A DNA stretch of 36,910 nt from CAYMJV01 sp964390545 (GTDB taxonomy: Bacteria > Desulfobacterota > BSN033 > UBA1163), in NCBI GenBank assembly GCA_964390545.1, contig CAYMJV010000022.1, forward strand, positions 1 to 36,910. Direction: 5' to 3'. This document shows, piece after piece, positions 7,954 through 15,820 of this stretch. The translations under genes were made by a program, and so were the position numbers. Within the stretch, counting starts at the first letter, position 1. Each line of letters starts with the position of its first letter. The notes under the pieces are model-generated. The model made no database searches, had not been told where the DNA came from, and saw only the letters and a program-made list of their open reading frames with translations.

Positions 7954-8709
7954 TTATTTCAAATAGAGCAACGGATCGACGGGTTTGTTGTTTCGTCGGA
8001 TTTCGAAGTGGAGATGAGGACCTGTGGCCCTTCCGGTCTGGCCCACCTTTCCGATGATCTGCCCTTTCTCGATCCGAGATCCCTCTTCCACCAGATTCAC
8101 CTGATTGTGAGCATAGACGGTCACGTATTCTTCCGAATGGCGAAGGATGACCATGTTTCCATAGCCTTTGATGGTATTTCCGGAATAGATAACGGTCCCG
8201 GCGCCAGAAGCTTTAATCGGTGTCCCTTGGGAAGCCCTAATGTCAATACCCTGATGCCTTTTCCTCTCATTATCTTCAAAACCATCGCCCGATCTCCCTT
8301 CCACAGGCCATATGAAATCCATCTTTTTATAAACTGTCTTTGGTCTCTCTCTCTCCGTCTCCACTTGCTCTGCCGCCACATCATCGATAACGATCTCAAC
8401 CTTCAAAACCTTCCTTGCACCAGGGATGAAAACCCTTTGGCCCGTTTGGATTTTGCTGTGATCGGTAATTCCATTGATGGAGGCTACTTCGTGGATATCG
8501 ACTTCATAGGTTTTACAGATACGGTAGAGGGTTTGGTGTCTCTCGACGACATGATAAACCCCTTTTCTGGCGACTTTCTTCTCTTGACGAGGAGACCTCC
8601 GCTCGGTAGCCACTCTTTTCTGGGAACAGCTGGCAACAAGAAGAAGCGTCGAGAGAAAGAGGGTCCCTAAAACGATCTGCGCCAGTCTTTTATTCCTCAT
8701 CCCATCCAT
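7954..8709 (-). CDS. nlpD: LysM and M23 (LytM) domain lipoprotein, NlpD-like
   Basis: 251 residues. A lipoprotein signal runs through residues 8-28 and ends in the lipobox LVASC. A LysM domain follows (about 51-96: YHVVERHQTLYRICKTYEVD), binding peptidoglycan, then a C-terminal M23 domain with HQGID and GPHLHFE. The metal ligands of active LytM enzymes (HxxxD and HxH) are present, unlike in the degenerate enterobacterial NlpD, so it may cleave peptidoglycan itself or act as an amidase activator. The frame overlaps the end of pcm by 20 bp from the ATG at 8709, or by 11 bp from an ATG at 8700. The pcm-nlpD pairing is a classic gene neighbourhood. Confidence 0.9.
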   Translation of the reverse strand: MDGMRNKRLAQIVLGTLFLSTLLLVASCSQKRVATERRSPRQEKKVARKGVYHVVERHQTLYRICKTYEVDIHEVASINGITDHSKIQTGQRVFIPGARKVLKVEIVIDDVAAEQVETERERPKTVYKKMDFIWPVEGRSGDGFEDNERKRHQGIDIRASQGTPIKASGAGTVIYSGNTIKGYGNMVILRHSEEYVTVYAHNQVNLVEEGSRIEKGQIIGKVGQTGRATGPHLHFEIRRNNKPVDPLLYLK

Positions 8710-9337
8710 ATTTTCCGATCAATTTAACAAAACGGCACCCCCCCAGATCCTCCTTTTTAACTCCTTCTTCTGTCTTGATTACTCGAATGAGGTCCTGAAC
8801 AAAGGCATCTCCGACAGGGATGACCAATCGCCCCCCAACGGTCAGTTGATCGATCAAGGGTTGGGGAATTTCAGGAGATCCTGCAGTCACCATGATTGCT
8901 TCAAAAGGGCTCTCCTCCAACCATCCATGGGTTCCATCGAAAACCTTTATTTCCACGTTGTAGTATCCCAACTCATAGATCAACTGCCTGGCTCTGATCG
9001 CCAAGGAGCGGATTCTTTCGATGGAATAGACTTTTTGAGCAAGCTCAGCCAGGATGGCTGTCTGATATCCGGACCCCGCCCCAATCTCTAAAACCTTTTC
9101 CTTCCCTGTTAATTGCAGGGCTTCGGTCATCAGAGCTACCATGTAGGGCTGAGAAATGGTCTGTTTTTCTCCGATTGGAAGGGGATGATCACTGTAAGCT
9201 TGTTTCTGAAGGGCTTCTTCGACAAAAAGGTGGCGGGGGACTTTCTTCAGGGCTTTGATCACCCTGGGATCGTTGACGCCCCTCGAGGTGATCTGTTCCT
9301 CCACCATCTTTAATCTCGCCTTTGGAAAATCGATCAT
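8690..9337 (-). CDS. pcm: Protein-L-isoaspartate O-methyltransferase
   Basis: 215 residues from the ATG at 9337; a GTG at 9346 would add three residues. The class I methyltransferase motif VLEIGAGSGYQTA lies near residue 82, preceded by the family-specific stretch RHLFVEEALQKQAYSDHPLPIG and QTISQPYMVA, and followed by VTAGSPEIPQPL. It transfers methyl from SAM to isoaspartyl residues, starting repair of aged proteins in the cytoplasm. Translationally coupled to the downstream NlpD-like gene by overlap. Separated from mutS by a 259-bp repeat-filled spacer, so it probably has its own promoter. Length is typical. Confidence 0.95.
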   Translation of the reverse strand: MIDFPKARLKMVEEQITSRGVNDPRVIKALKKVPRHLFVEEALQKQAYSDHPLPIGEKQTISQPYMVALMTEALQLTGKEKVLEIGAGSGYQTAILAELAQKVYSIERIRSLAIRARQLIYELGYYNVEIKVFDGTHGWLEESPFEAIMVTAGSPEIPQPLIDQLTVGGRLVIPVGDAFVQDLIRVIKTEEGVKKEDLGGCRFVKLIGKYGWDEE

Positions 9338-9377
9338 TCCCCGCACCCCGTTGGGGGCATAACTAAGAATTCAAATT

Positions 9378-9536
9378 TGATGGTCTCGTAAAAAGTCTGA
9401 AAACGCTATTTTCTGTCATTCCTGCCCCGTATCAAGTACGGGGTAAACTCCAGCAGGAATCCAGTCTTTTTTGCGTAGTTAGCATTCCTCTGGATTCCCG
9501 TTTTCACGGGAATGACGACTTTTTACGGATTCATCA
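9378..9536. repeat. MITE-like element with 20-bp imperfect terminal inverted repeats
   Basis: The left end (9378-9397, ending GTAAAAAGTC) and right end (9517-9536, starting GACTTTTTAC) match at 16 of 20 positions as inverted repeats. Inside are further inverted pieces, GTCATTCCTGC with GCAGGAATCCAG and CTGGATTCCCG with CGGGAATGAC. There is no coding capacity. It fills the mutS-pcm spacer and resembles non-autonomous palindromic elements. Confidence 0.7.
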
Positions 9537-9550
9537 AGTTTCGGATTTCG

Positions 9551-9570
9551 CCTGCCTGCCGGCAGGCAGG
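9551..9570. repeat. Perfect 20-bp palindrome
   Basis: CCTGCCTGCC is followed directly by its reverse complement GGCAGGCAGG. It lies 26 bp past the mutS stop and next to the MITE-like element. It lacks a T-run on either side, so it is more likely a repeat or processing hairpin than an intrinsic terminator. Confidence 0.7.
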
Positions 9571-9596
9571 AAATTCGTGCTTCGAAATTAGCTTTT

Positions 9597-12197
9597 TTAT
9601 TCATCTTTATCCGCCTTTTTCTTCAGTTCATCCAGAACATTGATTGCCTCGAGTGGGGTCAATTGATCGATTTTAAGCTTTTTCAACAGAGCCCGGATGG
9701 GATCGGCCGGAACGAATAGGGAAGGTTGAACAGGGGGGGCAGGCTTTGATCCCGGCATTTTCGATTTTGCGATCTTTGGCAACCCCATGGAATCCAATTC
9801 GCCTCGCTCCAGATTAGAAAGAATCTCCTTTGCCCGGTCGATCACCTTTTGGGGAAGCCCTGCCAGCCGTGCCACCTGGATCCCGTAGCTCCGGTTGGTC
9901 CCTCCCTCCACAATCTTTCTGAGAAAGATAATGTCTCCTCCCCACTCCCTTACGGCCACATTATAGTTTTTCACCCTCTCCTTGGTGAGGGATAACTCGG
10001 TCAATTCATGATAATGGGTGGCAAAGAGGGTCTTGGGCCTGAGGGAGGGATGATCATGAAGGTATTCCGCCACTGCCCAGGCGATGCTCAAACCGTCAAA
10101 GGTGCTGGTCCCCCTTCCGATCTCATCTAAAACGACCAGACTCCTCAAGGTGGCCTGGTTCAAGATGCGTGCCGTCTCCATCATCTCCACCATGAAGGTG
10201 CTCTGTCCCCTCATGATATTATCCAGGGCCCCTACCCGGGTGAAGATGCGGTCGACCACTCCGATCTTCGCCTCCCTGGCGGGAACGAAAGATCCTATCT
10301 GAGCCATGACGATAAGGAGAGCTACCTGCCTTAGATAAGTCGATTTGCCGGCCATGTTGGGCCCGGTAATGATGACAATCTGATGCTCCTGGTTATTGAG
10401 AAGGGTATCATTGGGAACAAATCTCTCAGAAAGGCCCATCCTCTCCAGGACAGGATGTCTGCCATCCTCAATCACAATCTCTTCCCCCTCATCGACCACG
10501 GGTCGGTTGTAATCATAACGATCGGCAACCTCTGCCAGGGAACAGAGGATATCAATCACGGCGATGGCTGAGGCGGTTTTCTGGAGCCTGGGAGTCTGGT
10601 CTGAAACTTGTTTCCGAATCTCTTCAAAGAGCCGGTATTCCAATTGGCAGATTGCTTCTTCCGCACCTAATACCTTAGCCTCAAACTCCTTGAGCTCCGG
10701 CGTGATGAATCGTTCTGCATTGACCAGAGTCTGCTTCCGTTCATAATGTTGCGGCACGAGATGAAGGTTGATTTTGGTCACTTCAATATAATATCCGAAA
10801 ACTTGATTGTATCGAACCTTCAGAGAAGAGATCCCCGTCTTCTTTCTCTCTTCCGCTTCCAGATGGAGAATCCATCCCTTGCCTTCCCGTCCAATCTTTC
10901 TCAGATCATCCAGTTCCTTATTGTAGTTCGATTTTACGAGGCCCCCTTCTCGAACGGACAAAGGTGGATTTTCAACAATGGAGGATTCCAGAAGGTGATG
11001 GAGATCGTCAAAGCTCTCTAGCCCGGATGCGATCCCTTTGAGGATCGGTGAGCCAAAGGCCTGGAGCAAGATCTTCAGATCGGGTAGGTTTTTGAGCGAA
11101 AGCTTCAGCCCCACGAGATCTCTTGCATTGGCATGCCCAAGAAAGATCCGGGAGGTCAATCGTTCCATATCTTGAACTTCCTTTAAAGACTCCCTCAATC
11201 GCTTCCGTTCGATCTTCTTCTCCTTCAGCTCAGAAACCCCTTCCAGGCGGCGATCGATTTCCTGGATATCCATCAATGGGTAGTTCACCCATTGTTTCAA
11301 TTTTCGACTTCCCATGGCCGTCATGGTGTCATCCAGCACCCAGAAGAGAGAACCCTTTTTGCCTTGGTCGAAGAGGGACCGTGTGAGTTCTAAATTCTTT
11401 TTGGCCACCTCATCAATGACCATAAAGTCCTGGACTCGATAAAAAACGATGGAACGGATATGGGAAAGAGGCTTCTTCTGATTCTCCTCCGCATAGTGCA
11501 GGACCATGGCGACAGCCTGAGAGGCCAAGGGAGATCGCTGAAGCCCGGAAGCTCCTTCCATCTCGCTGAGGGGAAGCATGGAATCGAATTTCAAATCTTC
11601 TAGATAGTTGACTAGACCATTCTCAAAACTCTTCTTAAATCTTTCAAAACAGGGGTGCTCCTGGAAAAGCTTCAGGCAAAGAATCTCCTTGGGTTCGTTC
11701 CGGAGGGCTTCGTTGAGAAAGGGCTCGAAGCCTGAGATTTGACTGGTTTTTAATTCGCCTGTGGAGATGTCCAGAAAGGCAAGGCCGAAGACTTCTCCCT
11801 CGGCACAGAAGCCCATCAGGTAATTACTCTCTCCTGTGCCCAGGTGGACCGTATCCAAGGCGAGGCCCGGAGTGAAAACCCTCACCACCTCTCTCTTCAC
11901 AATCCCTTTGGCCAGCCTGGGATCCTCCACCTGGTCACAGAGGGCGACTTTATAGCCTTTCTGCAGCAGTTTCGAGATATAGGTTTCAGCAGCAAAATGA
12001 GGAACACCGCAGAGAGGGATGCTATCCTTCTTCCCTTTATTCCTTGAGGTCAAGGCGATATCCAGTTCCTTAGAGCCAACCTGGGCATCTTCAAAAAACA
12101 TTTCATAGAAGTCTCCCATTCGGAAGAAGAGGAGGGAATCCGGATACTGGCTCTTGATCTGAAGGTACTGTTTGATCATCGGGGTTATGGGTTTCAT
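9597..12197 (-). CDS. mutS: DNA mismatch repair ATPase MutS
   Basis: 866 residues, full MutS length. The N-terminal mismatch-reading domain has FFRMGDFYEMFFEDA (about 24-38), including the Phe-x-Glu wedge motif. The connector and lever domains follow, then the ABC ATPase with Walker A GPNMAGKSTY (about 611-620), VGALDNIMRGQSTFMVEM, Walker B LVVLDEIGRGTSTFDG, and FATHYHEL. The C-terminal helix-turn-helix dimerisation region is present (PQKVIDRAKEILSNLE), with a short linker and an ending LKIDQLTPLEAINVLDELKKK. It recognises mismatches and recruits MutL. It stands alone between two repeat-containing spacers. No missing catalytic residue. Confidence 0.98.
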   Translation of the reverse strand: MKPITPMIKQYLQIKSQYPDSLLFFRMGDFYEMFFEDAQVGSKELDIALTSRNKGKKDSIPLCGVPHFAAETYISKLLQKGYKVALCDQVEDPRLAKGIVKREVVRVFTPGLALDTVHLGTGESNYLMGFCAEGEVFGLAFLDISTGELKTSQISGFEPFLNEALRNEPKEILCLKLFQEHPCFERFKKSFENGLVNYLEDLKFDSMLPLSEMEGASGLQRSPLASQAVAMVLHYAEENQKKPLSHIRSIVFYRVQDFMVIDEVAKKNLELTRSLFDQGKKGSLFWVLDDTMTAMGSRKLKQWVNYPLMDIQEIDRRLEGVSELKEKKIERKRLRESLKEVQDMERLTSRIFLGHANARDLVGLKLSLKNLPDLKILLQAFGSPILKGIASGLESFDDLHHLLESSIVENPPLSVREGGLVKSNYNKELDDLRKIGREGKGWILHLEAEERKKTGISSLKVRYNQVFGYYIEVTKINLHLVPQHYERKQTLVNAERFITPELKEFEAKVLGAEEAICQLEYRLFEEIRKQVSDQTPRLQKTASAIAVIDILCSLAEVADRYDYNRPVVDEGEEIVIEDGRHPVLERMGLSERFVPNDTLLNNQEHQIVIITGPNMAGKSTYLRQVALLIVMAQIGSFVPAREAKIGVVDRIFTRVGALDNIMRGQSTFMVEMMETARILNQATLRSLVVLDEIGRGTSTFDGLSIAWAVAEYLHDHPSLRPKTLFATHYHELTELSLTKERVKNYNVAVREWGGDIIFLRKIVEGGTNRSYGIQVARLAGLPQKVIDRAKEILSNLERGELDSMGLPKIAKSKMPGSKPAPPVQPSLFVPADPIRALLKKLKIDQLTPLEAINVLDELKKKADKDE

Positions 12198-12305
12198 GTG
12201 TGGATCCAGCTACGAGCGGGTGGTTTTTCCCTTGGAAAATAATCTAACAGAATCACATGAGGTTGTAAAATGGAAATCCGAAGACAGTTCGGAGTGTGGA
12301 GTTCC

Positions 12306-12357
12306 CCCTGAACTATGTAAAGTTCAGGGCAGCCATGCACCCAACGTGGTGCATGGC
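12306..12357. repeat. Two tandem perfect hairpins between argC and mutS
   Basis: CCCTGAAC (12306-12313) pairs with GTTCAGGG (12322-12329). GCCATGCACC (12332-12341) pairs with GGTGCATGGC (12348-12357), with a six-base loop. Neither has a T-run. The rest of the 228-bp spacer (12198-12425) holds a GCGCC-rich run at 12396-12425 and no gene. The hairpins could be repeats or RNA-processing structures. Confidence 0.5.
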
Positions 12358-12425
12358 GGAGTCTATGGTGAATAGGGAAAAGCTATAAGCTACGCCATGC
12401 GCCCTGCGCTTAGCGCCTTGCGCCC

Positions 12426-13466
12426 TCAGGGCCAAAGCGGAACCACATCAAGGCCCATGGTCTCGGGATATCCCAGCATGATATTCATGTTTTGCACCGC
12501 CTCGCCGGAAGCCCCTTTAACCAAATTGTCAATGGCCGTCACAATGACCCCTCGGCCACCCAGTTCATCTACGACGATACCGATATCACAGTAATTGGAC
12601 CCACGGACATCCTTTGTATTAGGAAGTTTCCCTTTTGGATGGAGCCGAACAAAGGGTTCTTTCCGATAATGCTCTTCAAAGACGTTGACCACATCGTCGG
12701 CCTTCACTTTCTGGTTGAAGTTGACATAAAGGGTCGTCAAAATTCCTCGGTCCATGGGGATCAGATGGGGAACAAAGTTCACCGCTATCTTTTTTTTCGC
12801 CAATTGACTCAGCTCCCCCTCGATTTCCGGAAGATGTCGGTGTTTATATATGTTATAGGCCTTTACCCCTTCGCTTACTTCACAGAAGAGGGATCCGAGC
12901 ACCACATCCCTCCCTGCACCGCTGACTCCTGATTTGGAGTCCACGACAACTGTCTCATAGGAGATCATTCCTTTTGTAACGAGAGGAATTAAGCCGATCA
13001 ATGCCCCCGTAGGGTAGCACCCAGGGTTTCCCACAATTCTTGCCTTCCGAATCTTTTCTCGGTGCAGTTCAGGAAGTCCATAGACCGACTCTTCGAGGAG
13101 TTCAGGGCAACTATGCTTTTGATACCATTTCTCATAGACCATAGGGTCTTTGAATCTAAAATCAGCGCTGAGGTCAACCACTCTTTTTCCTCTCTGAACA
13201 AAGGACGGGACTGTCTCCATCGCGGTCTTGTGAGGAACCGCTGTAAAGATGAAATCAGTCTTTTTTGAAACCTGGTCTAAGTTCAACTCCTCACACTTCA
13301 ACTGGAGATATTTCATCACAGATGGAAAGACCTGATCAATGGGAAGCCCAGCATACTTCTGTGAAGTCAGAGCCGTCACCTCCACCTCCGGGTGGTGAAG
13401 GAGAAGGCGAAGGAGTTCTGCTCCCGTGTATCCAGTTGCGCCAATGATTCCCACTTTCGTTTTCAT
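12426..13466 (-). CDS. argC: N-acetyl-gamma-glutamyl-phosphate reductase
   Basis: 346 residues. The N-terminal NADP-binding motif is GIIGATGYTGAELLRLL (7-23) and the catalytic Cys150 lies in GNPGCYPTG (147-154). Other family signatures are SGVSGAGR and HRHLPEIEGEL. It reduces N-acetylglutamyl phosphate to the semialdehyde in arginine biosynthesis, in the cytoplasm. A strong terminator between rpsI and argC suggests it is transcribed separately from the ribosomal genes. Length and motifs are normal for the family. Confidence 0.97.
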   Translation of the reverse strand: MKTKVGIIGATGYTGAELLRLLLHHPEVEVTALTSQKYAGLPIDQVFPSVMKYLQLKCEELNLDQVSKKTDFIFTAVPHKTAMETVPSFVQRGKRVVDLSADFRFKDPMVYEKWYQKHSCPELLEESVYGLPELHREKIRKARIVGNPGCYPTGALIGLIPLVTKGMISYETVVVDSKSGVSGAGRDVVLGSLFCEVSEGVKAYNIYKHRHLPEIEGELSQLAKKKIAVNFVPHLIPMDRGILTTLYVNFNQKVKADDVVNVFEEHYRKEPFVRLHPKGKLPNTKDVRGSNYCDIGIVVDELGGRGVIVTAIDNLVKGASGEAVQNMNIMLGYPETMGLDVVPLWP

Positions 13467-13565
13467 AGGTCACCTTTTCGTCGCCCCCAATAAATGAGGG
13501 CGCTACATTTGTTACATGTAGCTATCCCGCCAAAGCGGGACGAAGCACGTTCCGGTCAAGAAACT

Positions 13566-13596
13566 AAAAAAGGGGAGGCCATATGACCTCCCCTTT
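13566..13596 (-). terminator. Intrinsic terminator after rpsI
   Basis: On the minus strand GGGGAGG, an eight-base loop, and CCTCCCC are followed by a run of six Ts (the AAAAAA at 13566-13571 on the plus strand). Counting the flanking A/T bases the stem reaches about ten pairs. It lies 25 bp past the rpsI stop and separates the ribosomal genes from argC. Confidence 0.85.
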
Positions 13597-13620
13597 CGAA
13601 TTGGTTCAATATGGTCCAAA

Positions 13621-14010
13621 TTATCTCTTGGAAAACTGGGGCCTGCGTCTCGCTCCCCTTCTCCCGTATTTCTTCCGTTCCTTGACCCTCGAATCGCGGG
13701 TTAAAAAACCAGCCTTCTTTAGAGCATCTTTGAACTCTTGATTATACAGAATCAGGGCCTTCGAAATTCCGTGACGGATGGCCTCGGCTTGGCCCGTACC
13801 CCCTCCTCCATGAACATTGACTTTCACATCGAATTGGTTTCGGGTCCCCGTGAGATCGAAGGGCTGGAGGATGACCATTTCGCTGGTCTCCCTCTTAAAA
13901 AACTCCTTCAATGCCCTCTCATTTACAACGAACTTCCCTTCCCCAGGTTCCAACCATACCCTTGCAATCGATGTCTTTCTCTTCCCTGTCGCGTAAATCG
14001 GTTCTGCCAC
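13621..14010 (-). CDS. rpsI: 30S ribosomal protein S9
   Basis: 129 residues from a GTG start at 14010, chosen because GGAGAA sits just upstream and the S9 family begins here (AEPIYATGKRKTSIARVWL). The open frame extends upstream to 14148, but that extra part translates repeat DNA. The RNA-binding signature GGGGTGQAEAIRHGISKAL and the basic C-terminus GRRGARRRPQFSKR, which reaches the ribosomal P site, are intact. It pairs with rplM upstream, the usual L13-S9 order, although here 173 bp of repeat-rich DNA separates the two. Confidence 0.97.
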   Translation of the reverse strand: MAEPIYATGKRKTSIARVWLEPGEGKFVVNERALKEFFKRETSEMVILQPFDLTGTRNQFDVKVNVHGGGGTGQAEAIRHGISKALILYNQEFKDALKKAGFLTRDSRVKERKKYGRRGARRRPQFSKR

Positions 14011-14040
14011 GTCTCTTCTCCTTTGATTAGAATTGAATTT

Positions 14041-14175
14041 CCAACAACCATTCCCTCCCTTGGCGGGAGGGGACAAAGGGGAGGGGGATGGTTCGACGAG
14101 CTCACCATGATCACCCTGAGCATGTCGAAGGGTCACCCCCACCCGCACCCTCCCCCATCAATGGGGAGGGAGAGT
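14041..14175. repeat. Dispersed palindromic repeats inserted between rplM and rpsI
   Basis: Three hairpins sit side by side: CCCTCCC/GGGAGGG near 14053-14071; a TTCGAC...GCTCA arm (14092-14104) against TGAGC...GTCGAA (14117-14129), matching 11 of 13; and CCCTCCCC/GGGGAGGG near 14148-14170. The core resembles the TTCGAC...GTCGAA repeats scattered in many environmental genomes. Confidence 0.65.
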
Positions 14176-14183
14176 CATATTAG

Positions 14184-14612
14184 TCATATCTCAAGTGAAA
14201 CAGGTTTTTGAGCTTCATGGGGATGGCTCGGCCCAGCATAAACTTTCAGTTTTCGAAGCATCTGCCGACCCAGACTGGTCTTGGGAAGCATCCCCTTGAC
14301 GGCCATGCGGATCATTTCGGTGGGTTTCTTGGCCAGGAGTTTCTCTGCGCTCATCTCCTTAATCCCACCTGGGTAACCGGTGTAATGATAGTATGTCTTG
14401 TTTTTCAGCTTCCTTCCGGTCAAACTCACCTTTCGTGCGTTGACCACCACAATAAAATCTCCCGTATCCACATGAGGCGTGTAGGTGGGTTTATGCTTTC
14501 CCCTCAATACGTTAGCCACTCCAACAGCGAGCCGCCCCAATACCTTTCCCTCTGCGTTTACAAGATACCAGTGGTGATCCACTTCTTCTTTCTTTGCCTG
14601 GTAGGTCTTCAT
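14184..14612 (-). CDS. rplM: 50S ribosomal protein L13
   Basis: 142 residues, normal length. It begins MKTYQAKKEEVDHHWYLVNAE and carries the family signatures GRLAVGVANVLRGKHKPTYTPHVDTGDFIVVVNA (across residues 26-59), YYHYTGYPGG and KGMLPKTSLGRQMLRKLKVYAG. It is an early-assembly protein of the large ribosomal subunit. AAGGAA lies a few bases before the ATG. A perfect TTGACA in the 60-bp gap to secF suggests a separate promoter for rplM-rpsI. Confidence 0.98.
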   Translation of the reverse strand: MKTYQAKKEEVDHHWYLVNAEGKVLGRLAVGVANVLRGKHKPTYTPHVDTGDFIVVVNARKVSLTGRKLKNKTYYHYTGYPGGIKEMSAEKLLAKKPTEMIRMAVKGMLPKTSLGRQMLRKLKVYAGPSHPHEAQKPVSLEI

Positions 14613-14633
14613 CTTATTCCTTTCAGAGATATT

Positions 14634-14662
14634 TCTTAAGATACACTTCCAGCCGGTGTCAA
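14634..14662 (-). promoter_or_regulatory. Candidate promoter of rplM-rpsI
   Basis: On the minus strand a perfect -35 TTGACA (14657-14662) is followed after 17 bp by TTAAGA (14634-14639), a weak -10. It lies in the short secF-rplM gap, 22 bp before the rplM ATG. The strong -35 and position support it; the -10 is poor. Confidence 0.4.
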
Positions 14663-14672
14663 GAAGTACTCT

Positions 14673-15587
14673 TTACCTCTTCCTCCTTCTTCCCGAGACA
14701 TGTTTTTCCCACAAGAGAACCACCGGGCTGGCAATATATACCGTGGAATAGGTTCCTGAAATCAATCCAACGATAAAGGCTGTCGTAAAATCGTGGATCA
14801 CCGGTCCTCCAAAAAAGAAGAGGATGATGACTACCATCATGACAGTCCCCGAGGTGAGAATGGTCCTTCCAAGGGTCTCGTTGATGCTCACGTTGAAAAT
14901 CGTCTCCATGCTCTCCTTCCTCATCTTCTTGATATTCTCTCTCACCCGGTCGAAAATGACGATCGTATCATTGATTGAGAATCCAATGATCGTCAGGATC
15001 ACTGCCAGGAGAGCAAGGGAATATTCCAGCTGAAAGATGGAGATGGCACCGTAAGTAATAAGGATGTCATGGAGAAGGGCGACGATCCCTCCAAGGCCGT
15101 AAGCCACTGTTCTAAATCTCCACGCCACATAGATTAAGATGGCAACAAAAGAAAGGCCCACCGCCCAGAGGGCTTTTGTCTTTAAATCCTTCCCAACCTT
15201 TGGACCCACGGCCTCGATCCTTCGAATTTCCAACGCCTTATCCTTGAATCGTTCCTGGAGAGAGGCCTGGATTTTCTTGGATACCTCGTCTAAATCTTCG
15301 GATGTTTTCTCAACCCGGATCAAGAATTCATTCTCACCACCGAAATTCTGCACATTAGCTTCTTTCGAACCCATGGCTTCCATGGTGCTTCGAATCTCTG
15401 AGATACTCACTGCTTTTGAGAATCGAATCTGGATGAGAAGGCCGCCGGCAAAGTCCACCCCATATCTCAACCCTCCGTGCAAAAAGATGGAGCCAAGGCT
15501 AAGCAGGATGGCGACAGCCGAAATCCAGACGGCATATTTCTTCTTTCCGATAAAATCGATACGCGTATTCGGTGGAATCAATTCCAT
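14673..15587 (-). CDS. secF: Protein translocase subunit SecF
   Basis: 304 residues. A first membrane segment (about 19-38) is followed by GGLRYGVDFAGGLLIQIRF, the SecF signature, a periplasmic loop, then a five-helix membrane bundle with GFSINDTIVIFDRVREN and TLGRTILTSGTVMMVV. With SecD it forms the proton-driven accessory complex that pulls proteins out of the SecYEG channel on the periplasmic side. It follows secD in the same direction but is separated by 233 bp that contain a palindromic element. No yajC is seen beside them. The gene ends in RRRKR. Confidence 0.96.
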   Translation of the reverse strand: MELIPPNTRIDFIGKKKYAVWISAVAILLSLGSIFLHGGLRYGVDFAGGLLIQIRFSKAVSISEIRSTMEAMGSKEANVQNFGGENEFLIRVEKTSEDLDEVSKKIQASLQERFKDKALEIRRIEAVGPKVGKDLKTKALWAVGLSFVAILIYVAWRFRTVAYGLGGIVALLHDILITYGAISIFQLEYSLALLAVILTIIGFSINDTIVIFDRVRENIKKMRKESMETIFNVSINETLGRTILTSGTVMMVVIILFFFGGPVIHDFTTAFIVGLISGTYSTVYIASPVVLLWEKHVSGRRRKR

Positions 15588-15602
15588 AGAAGATATCCTT
15601 AT

Positions 15603-15766
15603 GTCATTCTGAGGCGTTAGCCGAAGAATCTGACACAGAGTGTCATCCTGAACGAAGTGAAGGATCTCATGAGTTCCTTCGCTATGCTCAGGACAAGCTT
15701 CGCGGAGTTTATCCTAAGCGAAGCGAATGGGCTCAGGGTGACACATGGCGAAGGGTTCAGAATGAC
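15603..15766. repeat. Palindromic composite element in the secD-secF spacer
   Basis: GTCATTCTGA (15603-15612) and TCAGAATGAC (15757-15766) are perfect terminal inverted repeats. Nested inside are GTCATCCTGA...AGGATCTC and CTCAGGGTGACAC segments and repeated CGAAGCGAA words. It has the same style as the element at 25883-26048, including the core word GTCATTCTGAG. Confidence 0.7.
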
Positions 15767-15820
15767 AAACACGGCAGTTCCCTCATTGTGACACACCCTT
15801 CCAAAGGGGAGAAGGGGAAA

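Noticed and set aside
7948..8670. 240-codon plus-strand frame
   Set aside because: Antisense shadow of the LysM/M23 lipoprotein gene.
12492..12932. 146-codon plus-strand frame
   Set aside because: Antisense to argC, which has an intact active site.
14011..14148. N-terminal extension of rpsI to the upstream ATG
   Set aside because: The extra residues translate palindromic repeat DNA; the GTG at 14010 has a good ribosome site and matches the S9 start.
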